NCBI GenBank assembly: GCA_951213105.1
Contig: OX578135.1
Coordinates: 164,414,750-164,478,749 of the forward strand
Length of the DNA stretch: 64,000 nt
From: Amaurobius ferox
Taxonomy: Eukaryota > Arthropoda > Arachnida > Araneae > Amaurobiidae
Direction: 5' to 3'
The notes below the pieces were generated by a model that worked only from the letters and a program-made list of their open reading frames with translations, was not told the DNA's origin and did not search any database. Below are positions 43,691 to 57,629 of the stretch, one piece after another. Both the position numbers and the translations under genes were made by a program. The number at the start of each line of letters is the position of its first letter. The stretch's first letter is position 1.

Positions 43691-45640
43691 AATTAAGACA
43701 ATAACTAGCAATTTGGCACAATCCGTAACTGTAAGAACCCTATTCATTTTCTAGAAGGTCGGACCAGGGAGAGATACTCAATTTTTCTAACTTTTTTTTT
43801 AATAATAAATCTAAATAAATAAATAAAATAAAAAATAAAATTATATTTTACAAAAGCAGTTCTTTAATGTGTACTTTCTTATTTAAAAGCACGTGATATT
43901 ATTCATAGTATGTTAACGACATCGTTCAAGATATTGCACATTTTCGATCTAAATTTTAAAATGGGGGGAAAAAAACTATCACATAAATATATATATACGC
44001 TATTATTAAATGTGTAATCGTTTTGTAAGTACTTAGAAAAAAAAATTGGACAACATTGTTTAAGAGTTAATATGAGCCTCAAAACATTGGAGAGGCCTAT
44101 AGTGATTTTTTTTTTTTTTTCAAAGATGTGATGGAAGAGTAAGCCTTTAAATTTTCGAAAATTATAAAAAATAAAGTAATTCTGTTAAAAAATAAAATAA
44201 AACTATCCATTTTTAAGTAATATTTTATTTAGAAGCTAAAAATGGACTAGTGACATTATTTATCTAGCATGATCATTTACAGATAGATAATCATTGGTTA
44301 TATATTCAAGATTTTGCACATTTTTAATCTAAAATCGAAAAGAAAATATCATAAAATATGTATAGAAAAAATGGACCTCCTTGGTGTAGTTATCACTCAT
44401 CATTCTCGAGATATTAGAAATTTTGCTTTTTCTTAGAGAGCCTGCTATCTCTCAATATAATCAGTCGAATTACATGGAATTGGATATGCTTATATTCGAA
44501 TCGGTAACGACAAAATTCTCATTGATTTTCTGTGTGGTATGGAAAAAAGAAAGCTCTAATTCATGTTATCTGTGTGTCCACAATATTGAAATTTGTTTAT
44601 TTGCAGAGGAAGTCATGTTTTGGGAGTCATCAGTATTCTTTTTTTTACAGTTTCTTCTTTATTTTATTTTGAAAGTCTTATTTTGAAAGATGCAAGGACT
44701 GACTCTCAACCGTTTGACTAACTCAGCATCTGGCGCTGCTTTTGTCTGTTGGTCCAAATAAGAGATTCCTCTGCCGCGATGGAGAGCATCCAAAGAAATT
44801 CTTTTCGTTTGAGACAAAGAGCAGGTAAGGGATTTTTTGCGACAACCAAAGGCGAAATCAATGGCAGGCATTCTGTGCGATGCGGTACAGAGAGAGAGAT
44901 GACTAGAATATTTTTAGAAAAAACAATATTTTAGCAAACGTTGGCTGAAAACTATTTTATTAAATAGGGTTAAATATTGATAATCATTGTTGTTAAAATG
45001 TCTAATAATTATTTGTAATCGATATTATGTATAAATCGAAATTAATTTTTAATTAACGATTAATCAATAGTCATTGATTATAAACGCTTTTCTCAAAGTA
45101 AAGCTTTATTAAAGTCGTCAAAAGTTTTAATAATTTACCTTTATTTCGAAAATAACCATCCACACCGACACGCTTCGCAGAATGGCTAGACACCTACACA
45201 ATAAAATTTCTGATTATGAAAAACTGTTTCAAATTTAGGCATGAAAATGAAGCCTATTTTATAGTCCTACATGGAAATGGCGGTATATGAATCCATATTT
45301 TATCTTCAGTCACTGTATGTCGTCATTTTTTCCAACGTTTTCAGACAAATCAATTAATTATAGCATTCATTCTCAATTCTTTGATTTAAAGAAAAATCGA
45401 CAAAAGATTTCGGTAGTTGACTCGGCTAATTACCGCAATTGAATCAAAAACTAGAAATAAATTGATTGATAAAATAGTTAATAAACCGTTTGCTAACTAT
45501 AGATAAAACATCTCAGGAACGGTTGGTTGACTGTACACTCATAGAGTTCTTTAAGAAAATTTAAGATATTTTTTTCTGAGCATCATGGTATGAAAATGAA
45601 TTTTATGTGTCTAGCATTCTAAACGAGCTATAACTGAAAG
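43691..45640. other. AT-rich intergenic DNA, nothing recognised
   Basis: Frames of 87 codons or fewer lack domains. Poly(T) near 44106. The 44690-44930 part is GC-moderate and could hold unannotated host sequence. Confidence 0.35.
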
Positions 45641-45647
45641 TATGTTA

Positions 45648-45935
45648 GAAAAAAATATCCGTGATTTATATATTTATCGAACAAAATTCCAAGATTTTAG
45701 ATTTCTCCCAAGACTTATAGTTCAAGTCCCACGTGTATCCAAAGTTTTCAAGTTTCTACCTTTAGCAGTTCGGGTCGTGTAATTCATACTTCAACCTTCA
45801 GTCTCCCTCAGCTGTTTTATACAAGAAAAAAAAAATCCGTGATTTATGCAAGATTTTAGATTTATCTCATTATCTATGGCTCAAGTCCCAAGTTTCAACC
45901 TTTAGTAGTTTCGGTTGTGTACCTCAGTCAGTCAG
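45648..45935 (+). repeat. Diverged tandem duplication, ~185-bp offset
   Basis: AATCCGTGATTTATG...AAGATTTTAGATTT, CAAGTCCCA and TCAACCTTTAG(T/C)AGTT-type blocks occur near 45655-45780 and again near 45835-45920. Confidence 0.6.
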
Positions 45936-47020
45936 TTGTCTAGTGCTTCCAGGCATGAATAAATAAGGTATAATTACAATTGGTTCGAGCCTTCTTCCTT
46001 ATTATAGGACAGAGGTACTGCTTTTATCCAATGCTAAGAAAGAACTGCCTTTTTTCTTAGCGCCTGTTAAGAGTTTCCGACTTGAAAAGGAGGTCTACGC
46101 CACCCAAACAATTGATCAACACAAATTTGAAGTCAAGTTTTTTATACAAACAGGATTATTGCGGTTTTAGAGTCTTTGAAGGTAGTTTCATATGTTGTGT
46201 AAAACAGCAAAAGTCTCATTATGTTTAATTTTGTAATACAGTCCTTTCATTTTTGCCATCCAAACAAGCTTATGCTACTAATAAAGTACCGATAAATAGA
46301 AAGCAGCTTGAAACTATAGAAGAAAAGCATAGTTAAGGGGACGGTGGACGTTAAACTTTTTTTTTATTTATTTATTGACTTAGAAACGTGAAAATTTGTA
46401 TAAATATTCCTCTTAACATTACTATATACAATACCATTAATTTTTTTTTTCAATTTTGCTATAATTTTGTATTTTTTTTTTATTTAATTTTTTTAACGAA
46501 AATTTGAAAATGCTCCTTGCGTGCCATTTGTTCACATTTTTGATTAACTTTACATTATAATCACTCAAAAGCACATTATGAACAAATTTGGGTATTTATT
46601 TTTAAAATCCCTTAGACAGTTAATTATTTAAAAACATTTTTCTGCATTAAAACTTAATTTTCATTATTTAATTAGGTTCTTATTCACTTTTAATGATCTT
46701 AATACAGTCAAATTATAAAATGCATACCCAGTTTCATTCAAAAGTATGAGAGGTGTTTTCTTGCCAAATTCCATGCATCTCAGACAAAAATTAAGACGCA
46801 TGGAGCATTTTAAATATGTAAAATCTTTGAAAATTCCGTTTCGAAAAAAATGCATTCAACCTTTTGCTTACGAGTGGGACAGCGTCCATCCCAAACAAAG
46901 AACCTCCCAAAAAGACAGGTATTTGACATACCCTATCCCAAACAGTTTGACCCCCTTTGCAGGCATTGGCGTCCATGGAAATCGCCGACAGAAACATTGC
47001 ACCTGCTGGCAGGTACAATG
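45936..47020. other. Intergenic DNA, nothing recognised
   Basis: Overlapping 63-108-codon frames at 46664-47072 are on both strands and have no domain. A CAGAAACATTGCACCTGCTGG motif near 46989 is identical to one in the mariner foldback centre at 38799, hinting at a transposase scrap. Confidence 0.35.
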
Positions 47021-47024
47021 TATT

Positions 47025-48365
47025 GTTTATGTGGCTCATAATTATAAGGTCAGATTAGTTATTTGTATTTAACTTCAGTTTTGTATGCAAATTTTGATAG
47101 CTGGGGTGTTTCACAGTCAGACGTTCTTCGTTGGCAGACGATTGCAAAAATGCCTCGAGGAAAGGAATTAAATGTTATGGATGTACGAAAAGTGAGGAAT
47201 ATACGCATCAGAGGTATATGACTATTCGAAATATTGCTAAAACTATACAGAGTTCAAACGGTGCATTTAATAACGTGATTAAAAGAGGAGCACACGGTTT
47301 TGTAGAACAGGTGCGAAAAGGAAGAGCTTCGAATAAAATCGGAAACATATAGTGCGCATGGCAGTTTTACAAAAAGAGTGAGTAGGAACATTTGTAAGTT
47401 ATTTCGACATGCAAGTTTTCTACTCAATTATTACACGTGTTCTGAATAAATGCGATGTAATGCGATGCACGTGTTCTGAATAAATGCGAATAAATGCAGA
47501 ACGGCATAAAATTATGAATATAGAGATGCTCAAATGTACTGTCAAGTACTCAAATGGATGCGGGACAATGTCAACTAGAAAAACGTTATATTTTCCGATA
47601 AAAAAGTTTTAATTTCGATGGACACGATGGGTTACATAGCTAGTGGTATGATTTACTGCAAGAGAAGGATATCAGAAGGTTCTATGATGTTTCTGCAAGT
47701 TCTGTGCTGTTTCTGCAAATGGTAAGACTAATTCAATAGTATAGTACCAATTACAATAAATTTACAGTTATATATACACATTAAACAGATCTACAACTTT
47801 TGGCGTATTAGATGGCCTTTGGGGTATTTCAACAATATAGTGCATCGAGCCACACTCCCGAAGGTAAAACACGTTGGTTGGAAGAAGAATAACTATTGAC
47901 CTGCCCATGCAATTCCTAAGACTTAAAACATTATCTAGAATGTGTGGGAGGTTCTTGTTAGAAAAATGTATGCATGTGAAGGAAGACAATTTTGTTACAT
48001 ACATCCCTTACATACAGTGCATGGGATGAACTTACCCCTAAGTATTTTCAAAATTTGATGGGAAGTCTGCTACAACGAATGGCTCAATTCCTGGTTAAAA
48101 AAAGTGGTTTAACAAGTTAATAATGTTTAAATAACTTAATTTACTAAAGAAAAAAAAATGAAGGTGTCCTTATAATTGTGCACATGAAGGAAATGCGGTT
48201 TATGTATTTTATTTCATTTCGTGACAAAGAAAATGTGTATAAATCTTTTGTTTCATGTCATAACTAATTTTTTTTGCATCTAATTAACATATATTCTTAC
48301 GTATGTTTTATATATAATTTTCTGAAACATAAACTGTTCTTACAATTATGAGAAGCAGTGTATTA
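47025..48365 (+). mobile_element. Decayed Tc1/mariner-type element (copy 2)
   Basis: The left end near 47025-47055 (TGGCTCATAATTATAAGGTC) and the right end near 48334-48362 (TTCTTACAATTATGAGAAGC) are inverted. Internal order matches copy 1: TTTTGATAGCTGGG, the transposase start, an ACGTGTTCTGAATAAATG block (duplicated here at 47436 and 47467), the catalytic-region scrap, then GTCCTTATAATTGTGCACAT and TTTTGTTTCATGTCATAAC. Inactive. Confidence 0.65.
47131..47640 (+). pseudogene. Remnant of a Tc1-like transposase (copy 2)
   Basis: An ATG at 47151 starts MPRGKELN-, a typical beginning for this family. The HTH-like TIRNIAKTIQSS stretch follows in a shifted frame, then stops. Near 47555-47660, WMRDN and a broken VIFSD.K...DG block mark the region of the second catalytic Asp. 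Frameshifts and an internal deletion remove function. Confidence 0.55.
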
Positions 48366-48459
48366 TTTCAGCAACGTATTAGTATTTCTTTAAATCCCTT
48401 CAATTTACATCTTATACATCAGGGTTTCTCAATCACTTTATGAGAAGAAGGTTCCTGAG

Positions 48460-48720
48460 TGCACCTGTTACTTCTGTCTATAGTAACGTGACCATCCCGA
48501 TCGAATGAAAAGGATTGCAGCGTTCCATAGCGGCGAATTTAAAACAGTTGGGATGACGGACTCGGCAACGAAGCGAGATAGACGATAAAAGCCAAAAGCT
48601 GTAGAGTATTGCTTAATAAGTAGGAATCAGCAATAAAATATACAGAATGCATTTGTAACCGTTATTTGACACAAGGATTATTGGCGAATGGCTGTCCTAT
48701 TCTGGAATAAACAACACTTA
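48460..48720 (+). repeat. Dispersed repeat, inverted relative of 28890-29236
   Basis: See 28890-29236. It lies just after the Tc1 remnant. Confidence 0.6.
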
Positions 48721-49704
48721 CATGAACAGGAATCTAACGAAGAGCTTGTTCGAATGCACTTCCTGGGCAACAAGGCACATTTTAATTCCAGAAGAATGTA
48801 CTTCAACAATCATTGTAGGTGTTACCGCGTCCTTTTCACAGTCCCTGATGATACGCCTTTTTAGCAGATATTTATTGCCTTCTATATATGCGTTTTGTGC
48901 GCTCTTGGTATCGATTTTCACTCAATAGATAATCCTCTACAACCTTATAATTGACATTTCTCTTTTATCTCGCTTTGTTTCAGAGTTTGTCATCTTAACT
49001 TTTTTAATGTTCGCTGCAATTACTTTTATTCGATTGGGATTTTATACAGACCCTAACGTGTATACTCAAGGACCCTTCCTTCCAAAATTATTGGGGTGCG
49101 TAATAACCTTCCTAGGTATCCTGTATATTATAATGAATACATAATTATAATAAATATTATAAATAGAAACTAAATGAATTAATTTGAAATGTTATACTTA
49201 CCAAACATCATGACAAGGACTTGTCTGTAAACTGTTTGTGGACTTTCTATTTTGATATTTATACTTACTTTACAATGTCTAAAAACTTTTCAAATAAATA
49301 AATAATGTAATCTTTTTATTTAAGTCGATCAACACAGAAAATGAATAAGCTTATCCTATATTGAATCACCGGTTAAGAAAAAAAAACATAGTATCCAATT
49401 TTAAGAAAATTGTTTAATTCTTTCAAGATATTAGGAGTTAAAATCTAATATTTCGATGTCTTAATTCCTAAAGGAAAACTGTTAAGTCATTTCTGCTTTC
49501 CTTATAATTCATTTTATAATAGTAAGCATGTTTAATTTTTTTTTTTTTTTTGTAAATTTTAGATTAAAACCGCGCTGTATATCTAACGGTGCATATAGTA
49601 CATGATACCATTATACATGATGACAATAAAAACGCTGCATATACATCATGCCATTCGCGGTTAAATAAAAATTTATATATAAAATAGCTATTTAGCATTT
49701 ATTA

Positions 49705-49736
<32 letters not shown>

Positions 49737-51370
49737 TTATATATAACGTTTCTTTCAATTTTCGAAAGTAAATGTTCGAAAAATTGAGAGTTTTTAACTT
49801 TTTCATTTCAAAGATGATTCCCTTAGCATTACCGATTTAAAACATATTATAAATTTTGTTATAAATCGCTCATTTTAGTTTCCTAAGAGATATATCTAGC
49901 TCACAGATATCGAAAGATGGCTCGATTTTTATATAGGGGTGCCTCAAAAGTGACATCCATCAATATCTGAGAGTCGGATTTTTTACCTTCGTTACTGCTA
50001 TCTTCACAATTATTGAGTAAAAGTAAAAAGTAGGCGTGAAAAAAGTGACCATCAGCTCCTGAAAGTTCATTAGTCTAGGATCCCCACTGACCATTCAGAA
50101 GATATCTTTTGTCCAACTGCCTGCATGAAGAGTTTGCAAACAGGTTCTCTTTTCTCTCCATTGGTGCATTGCCCCGTGCACTCTAGCTAATGGTTTGCGC
50201 GGTTTCAAATTTTTGACTTTTACCCGGCTTAGACCGACAGTAGTAATGACCGGCTTCAAAATCTTTGAATATCGGCCAGGAGATACATTTTAATTCATAA
50301 ATCAAAGCCATCACGGGCAATATAAAAACTATCAACTCGTTTCATTATGTACAAGCTTTTCTTGTTGAACAATTATCCATACATTTTGTATTAAAATTCA
50401 TTTATAAATTTATAGTCGAACAATCGGCCAAGCCCAACCCTATATTTCCTAAAAGAAATTTAGCCTGATCCAGACCATAGCGGACAGCTATTTTAGCATA
50501 TAGAAAATGCGAAGTACAGTTAACCCATAATCTGGTTGCAAGTTTATTTCGTAACAGAAGTTAACTTGAAATAAATTAATTGTGTATGAGAAGTTAACTG
50601 TTAATAAATGAGAACTGATATGTTTGACTATTTGTCTTCAGGACGACATATTCACAGACGCCACTTGTTATGCAAATCATCCAAATGTGGAAAAGATTCG
50701 GATGAGTACTAAAAATCTTAGTTTAAATTTAAGATTTTTAGGTAGCCTCGCAGTTTATCTCTCTGTGTTGTCCCTTTATGTCTTTAAAACCTTAATTTAA
50801 ATATTTTCTAAGCCAACGTAGATCGTGAAAACCAGAATTTCACAATTTCAAGTAATTTGTATACAATATATTCTTTAAGAAATCTAATAAACCAGTTCCT
50901 ATTTCGTGATTGAATTTATTAAAATCGAAAAGTTATCTTGAGAACAGTACTCAAAATTACAAGTGGCATAAGGCTTCAAATCAAACTCAATCAAATTGAC
51001 GATTATTTTCCACCAATTCGGGACAATAATGGCATTTTGACTTAACTACCAGAAAATTAATTTTCTGAAGTTTAAGAAAAATTTGCGCAGAGCAGGATTT
51101 TAACATATAAACCTTTGATCTCCAAACAAATGCTCAATTCTTTTAAGCTCTCTGTGAGGGAAACAAAACTGAACAAAATGTAGCATTGAAAGCAAACTTT
51201 CCTTTAAAAAATTTCCTTTGTCAAAGACCTATTCAGTGTTGTAACAGGGGATTGCATAGGATGGAAATGCAACCTTCTAATTTTCTTAAACTAACAAAAA
51301 ACTGTTACGATGGATAAATTATTTTTCTTACATACATAGTATAATGTATATTCCTTAATATTATTTTTCC
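48721..51370. other. AT-rich intergenic DNA, nothing recognised
   Basis: Contains T14 near 49538 and (AC)n(AT)n near 49706-49735. 50000-50300 is GC-moderate without a clear frame. No gene. Confidence 0.4.
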
Positions 51371-51384
51371 TACAAAAATAGTAT

Positions 51385-51890
51385 AATGTATATTACTTTC
51401 TCAACATACATAAAGGAGTCGAAAATTCGAATTCGAGTTTTCGACGAAAAAGCACGTTTCAAATATTCTTGAACTCGAATCGAACGTTTTTGAAGTGATG
51501 TCTGTGTGTGTCCGTGGAAGAACACTTTTGCTTTTAAACGCCATTGAATGTTCATAAGACCCCTAATTTTAGAACGAATTAAAAAAAAAATGTCATTAAA
51601 ATTAAGATCTTAATTAATTAATGATTATAAATAAATAATCATTTCATACGTAATTTTCTCATAGAAATCGAATGATATAATCTTTGAAACGCTAGTATAA
51701 ACCTTTCTCGAGATATTGCAGGATTTTCGAATGAATTATTGAAGAAATCGAAACTTTAAAAATGTTAACTAAGAATTTTGCGAGGAATATGTCATTTTAT
51801 TTCGAGGAATAGATTGCCAATAGCGCCCAAATTTGAATTTATATGGTGTTATGTTCATGCAAGAAACATTGTGCTGTGGATTTTTTTTTA
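51385..51890 (+). repeat. Dispersed repeat, related to 43545-43690 and 23640-24190
   Basis: The first part (to ~51525) matches the 43.5-kb locus. The second part (51620-51890) matches the 23.6-24.2-kb locus. This copy links the two, suggesting one family of at least 500 bp. Confidence 0.55.
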
Positions 51891-51976
51891 TTTTTTTATT
51901 TTAGAATTTGTTTTCATATTTCTTTCTTTTTTTTTTTATAAATCTGCAAGTAATTTTATTTTATTTTATTTATTTA

Positions 51977-52010
51977 TTACATTTATTATTATTATTATTA
52001 TTATTATTGG
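51977..52010. repeat. (TTA)n microsatellite
   Basis: Run of ATT/TTA triplets. Confidence 0.9.
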
Positions 52011-53330
52011 GGATGAAACAAATAGATAATACGAAAATATATTTTTAAATAATCAGTCAAAATATTATTTACTAAGTATATTTTCTTTCACAGACACCTT
52101 TTATTAGTTTAATGGAATGAGTGAGTTCGTTATGTATACTCTTGAAATTTTCATTAAAATATCCAGAAATTTTAAAATAAAAGACCAAAATATTTAATAG
52201 ATTTGCCTCGAATTTCCTTAAGAATGCTATTCATGAATATAGCATTAATTATTATATCATTGACTCACACTTAATTACTAATTAATTAATTAAATTAATT
52301 ATTAATTATCATAATTAAGTGTAGTTCCCCTTCTTTCCCCCGCCCATCCCCCAAGAAAATTAATTTTACTTCACATTTATAACTTCACTTTAATTAATAT
52401 TATATAATCTAGTATAATTTTAATTATTGATTGCTTACTTAATTTATAACAAAATAATATGTAAATAAAAATTAATAAATTAGATAAATATACTTGAGAA
52501 TGTGTAAAAATGCATTTGAAAAACTATTCTCTTGTAGCCTCTCCTCCACATACCATTTAATGGTACCATACACTATATATATTTTAAATAGTTAATAAAA
52601 TGGAAATTAAAAATTCCCCATTTTTGCAAAATCACTTCATTTGAGTCTTGCTTAAATCTAACAACGCAGGAAGAAATCTTTTCTTTCAGATTAATTGCGC
52701 TTGAAAAGTGAAGTTTAGATGCGTACGTGTTATCAGCGCAGGCACCCCGATGCGCTTTTTGCAAAGTCCCGAATTTAAGTTCGGCGTTCGTAAAATATTC
52801 GACCTAAAATTCTGAAACTACGCAAGAAGTCAGCTGAATGTATGTAGATGACGTCTATAAAAACAGATTATTATTAAAAATAAATTTTACATGGTAAAAA
52901 AAATCGCGAACAGTGCCGATGTAGACAGCCCCGAAAAACGGGATTCCAAAACTAAGTCGTCATCTAAAAAAGTATGTAAATATCACAGTTCATAAATAGA
53001 AACGGTTCATATACTGTCACAGATCGTTAGGAGACCCCTTGAGAAACATTGTATCTCAATTTTGTAACATAAAACCGAATGAGCTAATCACAATTAATTT
53101 AAATAGAATTATCCATATTCGCGGATTGCATAGCGTTATGGCAGCTTAGCAACCGCGGTTACGATTAACAAATATGCATGTAAATAAACTGGTTATGAAT
53201 ACAGTTATGCCTTGTAGGGCATAAAAAAAAGAAAAATATGGCAAGATGATAGCATTTTCAGTATACAGGGAGTATATAACGACAATAATTCGCGCCATAT
53301 AAATAAAACGCGCTTTCCTCACAGCTGAAG
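52011..53330. other. AT-rich intergenic DNA, nothing recognised
   Basis: No supported feature. Confidence 0.4.
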
Positions 53331-53334
53331 ACTA

Positions 53335-53935
53335 CGATCAACCGCCATGTTGGATTCTCTCTTCTGCCAGCTGCGATGGAGGGTGTCCAAAAAACGCTAT
53401 TTTGAAGCTCAAATGAGCTTCTAAAGTTATTACAGCTACACATACAGATACTAGAGCGTTCAAGGAATGTTACATACCTGATCTTTAGGGTAGGTGAGGT
53501 CAAAAAGGTGTTAAGATTCGAAAAATCTGGAACTTCTGTCCGCTTGTTTGTTGACGATGTCGGTCGCCCTTGGCTCAGCAGTAGGTTGCGGCGTCTGGCT
53601 GGTAAGCTTCACTGCCATTGGTTCTCCCGCGTCATGTGACGAAGTGCCCGGATTGCTTTTGTCTGGGCCGTTCTAGCAAATGGTGGCGGCCTTTTCCACG
53701 TCGGCCGCATCATGCATGTGTAAATGCGATGCAGGGGGAAAGGAGAGAGATAAAAAAAATCGAACTCGTTCCTGTACATCGCGGGGTTTGCGACGTGTGA
53801 TCGAACTCACATGCACAGGCTCGCTGTGTGCTTGTAGAGGAATTCGTGTTGCAAAATATTTGGAAATAAATTCAAATGAGATTGTTCAGAACTTGTTCAG
53901 GGAATCCTAAGTGGATTCAACGGAGTAGTTAAATG
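53335..53935. other. GC-rich island with a possible Pol III-like segment
   Basis: Raised GC for ~600 bp. On the plus strand TTGGCTCAGCAGTAGG (53570) and GGTTCTCCCGC (53620) loosely resemble boxes A and B, about 40 bp apart, so a tRNA-derived SINE is possible. Frames of 60-81 codons have no domain. Otherwise it may be host promoter or exon. Confidence 0.25.
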
Positions 53936-54491
53936 GATGTTGAAGGATTCAGTGTTCGCAATCCGTCTCGTAAACATTAATGAACGTAAAGAGATAATAT
54001 TGGCAGTAAGCAGTACATATGATAAATATGAGTACTGCATACAGTATTAAAACTAGATTGCTCAAGAATTTAAATAACAATCAAAATTTCAGGCTAAAAT
54101 ATATTTAAAATATCTATCAAACCCGTTTACAATAAAATCGAAGGGGCTGGGAGAAAATGAAACCAATCTTCGTTAAAGACGTTAATTCTGGAGAGGGGTC
54201 CACATTATTTTCCATTTTAAAGCACAATAATAATTTCATTTTAGAATTTTTTTAAATCACTTTTTTTCCAACCCATTAAGTGAACATTGCTTTTTTTTTT
54301 GTTACTCAATAAAAATATAAAAATTCTGTTTCTTAATGCAATATCTATTTTGAAAATTGTCTATGAAATTCACTTTTAGATTATGTATAAAGTGTAGGGC
54401 TTCGATAATGGTTTCAAGAGGCTTCTCATTACATTGTCATCTATCAGAATAAATAGAATTAATTTTATTAACTAAACGAGGTGATTTTAGC

Positions 54492-54665
54492 ATTGGAAAA
54501 TATAGCTCTAAGAATATGGCCGCATTATATTAAATCCAGCGATTCATTTAACAGCTGTATATTGGCATAGTACAAATTACTATGCGCAATACTATAAAAT
54601 ATGGCTCTAATAAGATTATGGCCACATTAAATTAAATCCAGCGGAGGAACCGCTGTATGTTGGCA
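54492..54665 (+). repeat. ~100-bp tandem duplication
   Basis: AAAATATRGCTCTAA...GAATATGGCCRCATTA...TTAAATCCAGCG...GCTGTATRTTGGCAT occurs at about 54497 and again at 54597. Confidence 0.8.
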
Positions 54666-55735
54666 TCTGTTCCCAATTTAGTTCAGAAGTACAAACTAAT
54701 GTCGAAGAGGTAGTTGGATATCATTAAAAACAACCGTGCTACAGTTGAGGAATTTTGCAGCGTGGTTTACCTTGCTTAATTAAATTAAATTTTTAGTTTT
54801 CATACTTGCAGACCTGCCAACTGTTACGATTTTATCATATTTAATACGATAAATCAGGCTATAGCACGATATCGTGCTGTAGCGTGATGTAGCGCTGCAG
54901 ATCTATTTTCTTAGCGACATTTCTGAAGTTTCCAAACACGTTATAAATATCAAAAGTATTAGTGAACAAGCATAATTTTAATTATTTTTAAAATCATCAT
55001 GACATCAAATTTCTTTACAGTAATGCAAACTAAAATTCATACTAGGGATTTTAACCTTGCATCATAGTAATGCTTTATGTGAAACAGTTTTTAGTTCAAG
55101 AAAGAGAAATAAAGCTGATGTTAAAGGTTCTTGAACATTTTAACACTTGAATCGTTTTCAATTGCAATATCCCTAGACCTCGTTTTTAGCAAATATATTG
55201 TGTTGAATTTTTTAAAAGAGCTCAGTCAGCCACACATGCTGGTTTGAATAAAAGTTAGATTTATCGATAGTTGTCATGTGTGAAATACGATGTTTCAATT
55301 CTTTTTTGTTAACGTTTTAATGAGAAATAAACCTAGTGTTCATGTTTCTTTACTTTTCATGGAAAGAAAAACATTCATGAGCTGCATTATAGTTCTAATA
55401 GTTTTGCAATTATATGTTTTCCTTAGAAACTCATATTTTTGTATAAATTATATGATGTTAAATGTTGAATTTGACAGTTAACAACATAAAAGTGTTTGCT
55501 GATAAGATGTGGTTAGTCACGTCAATGAGCGGTAGTGAATAACTCTTTAGTTTAAAATAATGAAGACATTTCAATTTAAACCGCTATCACTATCATGGGG
55601 AAAACCTTCCACCCACTTATAGCCGTAAAAACACTTTTTTTTTCGTTAAAAGTAAATTTTGTATATGTAGTAGAGTCTCGATTATCTGAGTTAAAGTGGA
55701 CCGAGAACAAACAGTTCGTACTGTCAAACCAAAGA
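54666..55735. other. AT-rich intergenic DNA, nothing recognised
   Basis: 54810-54900 has CAGACCTGCCAACTGTTACG then GCACGATATCGTGC, a short palindrome. The first motif is reminiscent of DNA-transposon ends, but no partner was found. No gene. Confidence 0.3.
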
Positions 55736-55739
55736 GCTA

Positions 55740-55783
<44 letters not shown>

Positions 55784-55801
55784 AGAGAGAGAGAGAGAGA
55801 G
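55740..55801. repeat. (TA)n(GA)n compound microsatellite
   Basis: TA run followed by GA run. Confidence 0.95.
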
Positions 55802-56065
55802 TAGTATTAGGGTCTGTATATCTTAGATTACTCTTCGAAGGGTCAAACTCGGTTATCATGGGAAAACAATTTATGTTGCACTATACAATTTAGCTCTGGC
55901 CTTGCGACATTGCCTTTCCCTCCCCACCCGATTCCCACCATTATTTTTACCCATATATCTATGTTCCTACAGTTAGGGAATCATGTACTGTAAAAAAATA
56001 ATATGTACAACAAATACACTGGGTATTATGTGTTTATTCGTTTAGTATATATTTCTGCACATATG

Positions 56066-56525
56066 TAAAAGGCCATGCTGCCCCAACCGGGAATCGAATC
56101 GTTGAGCTACTGGGATAAAATTGCAAGCTTTTATCGTCGAACTCTACATTCTCCACCCTCTAATGTCAGATTGGAAGGCAACTGATAATCTGACTGACTA
56201 CCGCCTACTATTTTTATCTCAGGTTAGCCTTCTGCTACTACTATCTTTACCAAGGTAAGTATCCTGCGGGGTCGTTATCTTCTCAATTTGAAATCGGCTC
56301 TCAATCTTCCAGAGTCCTCAGAATCCGTACTAGGATCCCTTTTAGACCTCCGACATCTTTGCACTACCCTACAGGGTTGATTTTTGTTCGGACGCCATTG
56401 TAAAGAACCTTGCTGCTTCAACCGGGAATCGAACCCTGGATCTTCGAACTGGCCAGTAGACGCTCTACCGTTGAACTACTGGGACGAAATTGCAAGCTCT
56501 TATCGTCGAAGTGGACTCTAAATAT
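56066..56525 (-). mobile_element. tRNA-derived SINE (family B), two heads
   Basis: Minus strand. The head at 56414-56485 is tRNA-like with box B GGTTCGATTCC and D-arm G(T/C)TC...GAGC. A second head at 56079-56116 has lost the anticodon arm (the T-arm abuts the D-arm). Both are preceded, in minus-strand order, by TCGACGATAAAAGCTTGCAA-type sequence, as at 18221. The ~300 bp between them is probably SINE body. Confidence 0.75.
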
Positions 56526-57410
56526 ATTTGGGCATACATTCATATTCATCCTGTAGTTCGATGTATTGCAGTAAGGTCTCAACATTTAGTTTCTGTAGAT
56601 TACTTTCTGGAGTCTTCTCTTGGATACAAATAATCCTCGTCTTCAATTTTCTTGTTTTCCCTCAATCACTAAATTTATAATTATATTATCGGCCATCTTC
56701 GCTCATTCTCAGTTATTCATTCTTAAATGTCCTTTATCGTAATAAGTTCTGAAAATAGAGCATTACTAGCTATATGAGTGGAAGATTATCTTCACCATCT
56801 TCCTCCTGGGTTTCACAGTAAGAACAGGGCGTTATAAAAGTGGGTGTTTCAATTTCATCAGAAAAAGGTGATGAATCAATGAGGTATGAGTAATGATCAC
56901 ACGAAACCTCGGATAATCTGGACTCTAATTGATATATTTCTTTTTAAAATTTCAGAAAAGTTTCATTTATTATGTTGCAACAATCGTGCTGTTAATTTTT
57001 AGCGTCTTCGTTATAAACACATTTAGGTATATACGTATTTATGCATATTTCTTTACGAACGATTTAGACGGTAACGAGTGCAGTTTTACAGCATTTTCCA
57101 GTTTAATTAATTGCAGATATATTTGCACAATGTGCAGTTACTTACAAAGACCAATTTTGACGAGCTCGTTTGAGCTCCTTCTATCGCACATTATAAATAA
57201 ACTAGTGGTATTTCCGGCGACAATTTTTGATGGAGAGAGAGAGAGAGAGATTGAAAATATATCTAAGATTTTGTCTATTTATACCGCCTTTTTAAAATAT
57301 GCATCAAAATTGAAAATTGAATAAATAGCCAAAATCATAAATAGATTAAGAATCTCTTACGGTTTTGTCTTTCTCTAGCATGAGTTCAAGAACTGTAACT
57401 TCAAGTACTC

Positions 57411-57412
<2 letters not shown>
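56526..57412. other. AT-rich intergenic DNA, nothing recognised
   Basis: The 131-codon plus frame 56929-57324 is hydrophobic because of AT-rich codons, crosses a (GA)n run and has no domain. I do not call it a gene. Confidence 0.4.

Positions 57413-57441
<29 letters not shown>
57413..57441. repeat. (TA)n microsatellite
   Basis: TA dinucleotide run. Confidence 0.9.
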
Positions 57442-57444
<3 letters not shown>

Positions 57445-57629
57445 CAACTGAATTTTAAAACAGAAATGGGAATTTAAATACATATCGATAAATCAGGCGG
57501 TTTTTTTTTTTACGAAACTGGAATGTGTGCAGTGCAAAGAACCGACATTTTATTAAAATTTTTACATGTTGCTGATGGGTTTAGTGTATTTTTTTCATAA
57601 TTATTAAATTTGTTGCTTTAAAAGTCACA

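Noticed and set aside
54810..54900. End of a DNA transposon at CAGACCTGCCAACTG
   Set aside because: No matching inverted end or target duplication was found nearby.
56929..57324. 131-codon membrane-like protein
   Set aside because: Hydrophobicity comes from AT-rich codons, and the frame crosses a GA microsatellite. No domain or supporting signals.
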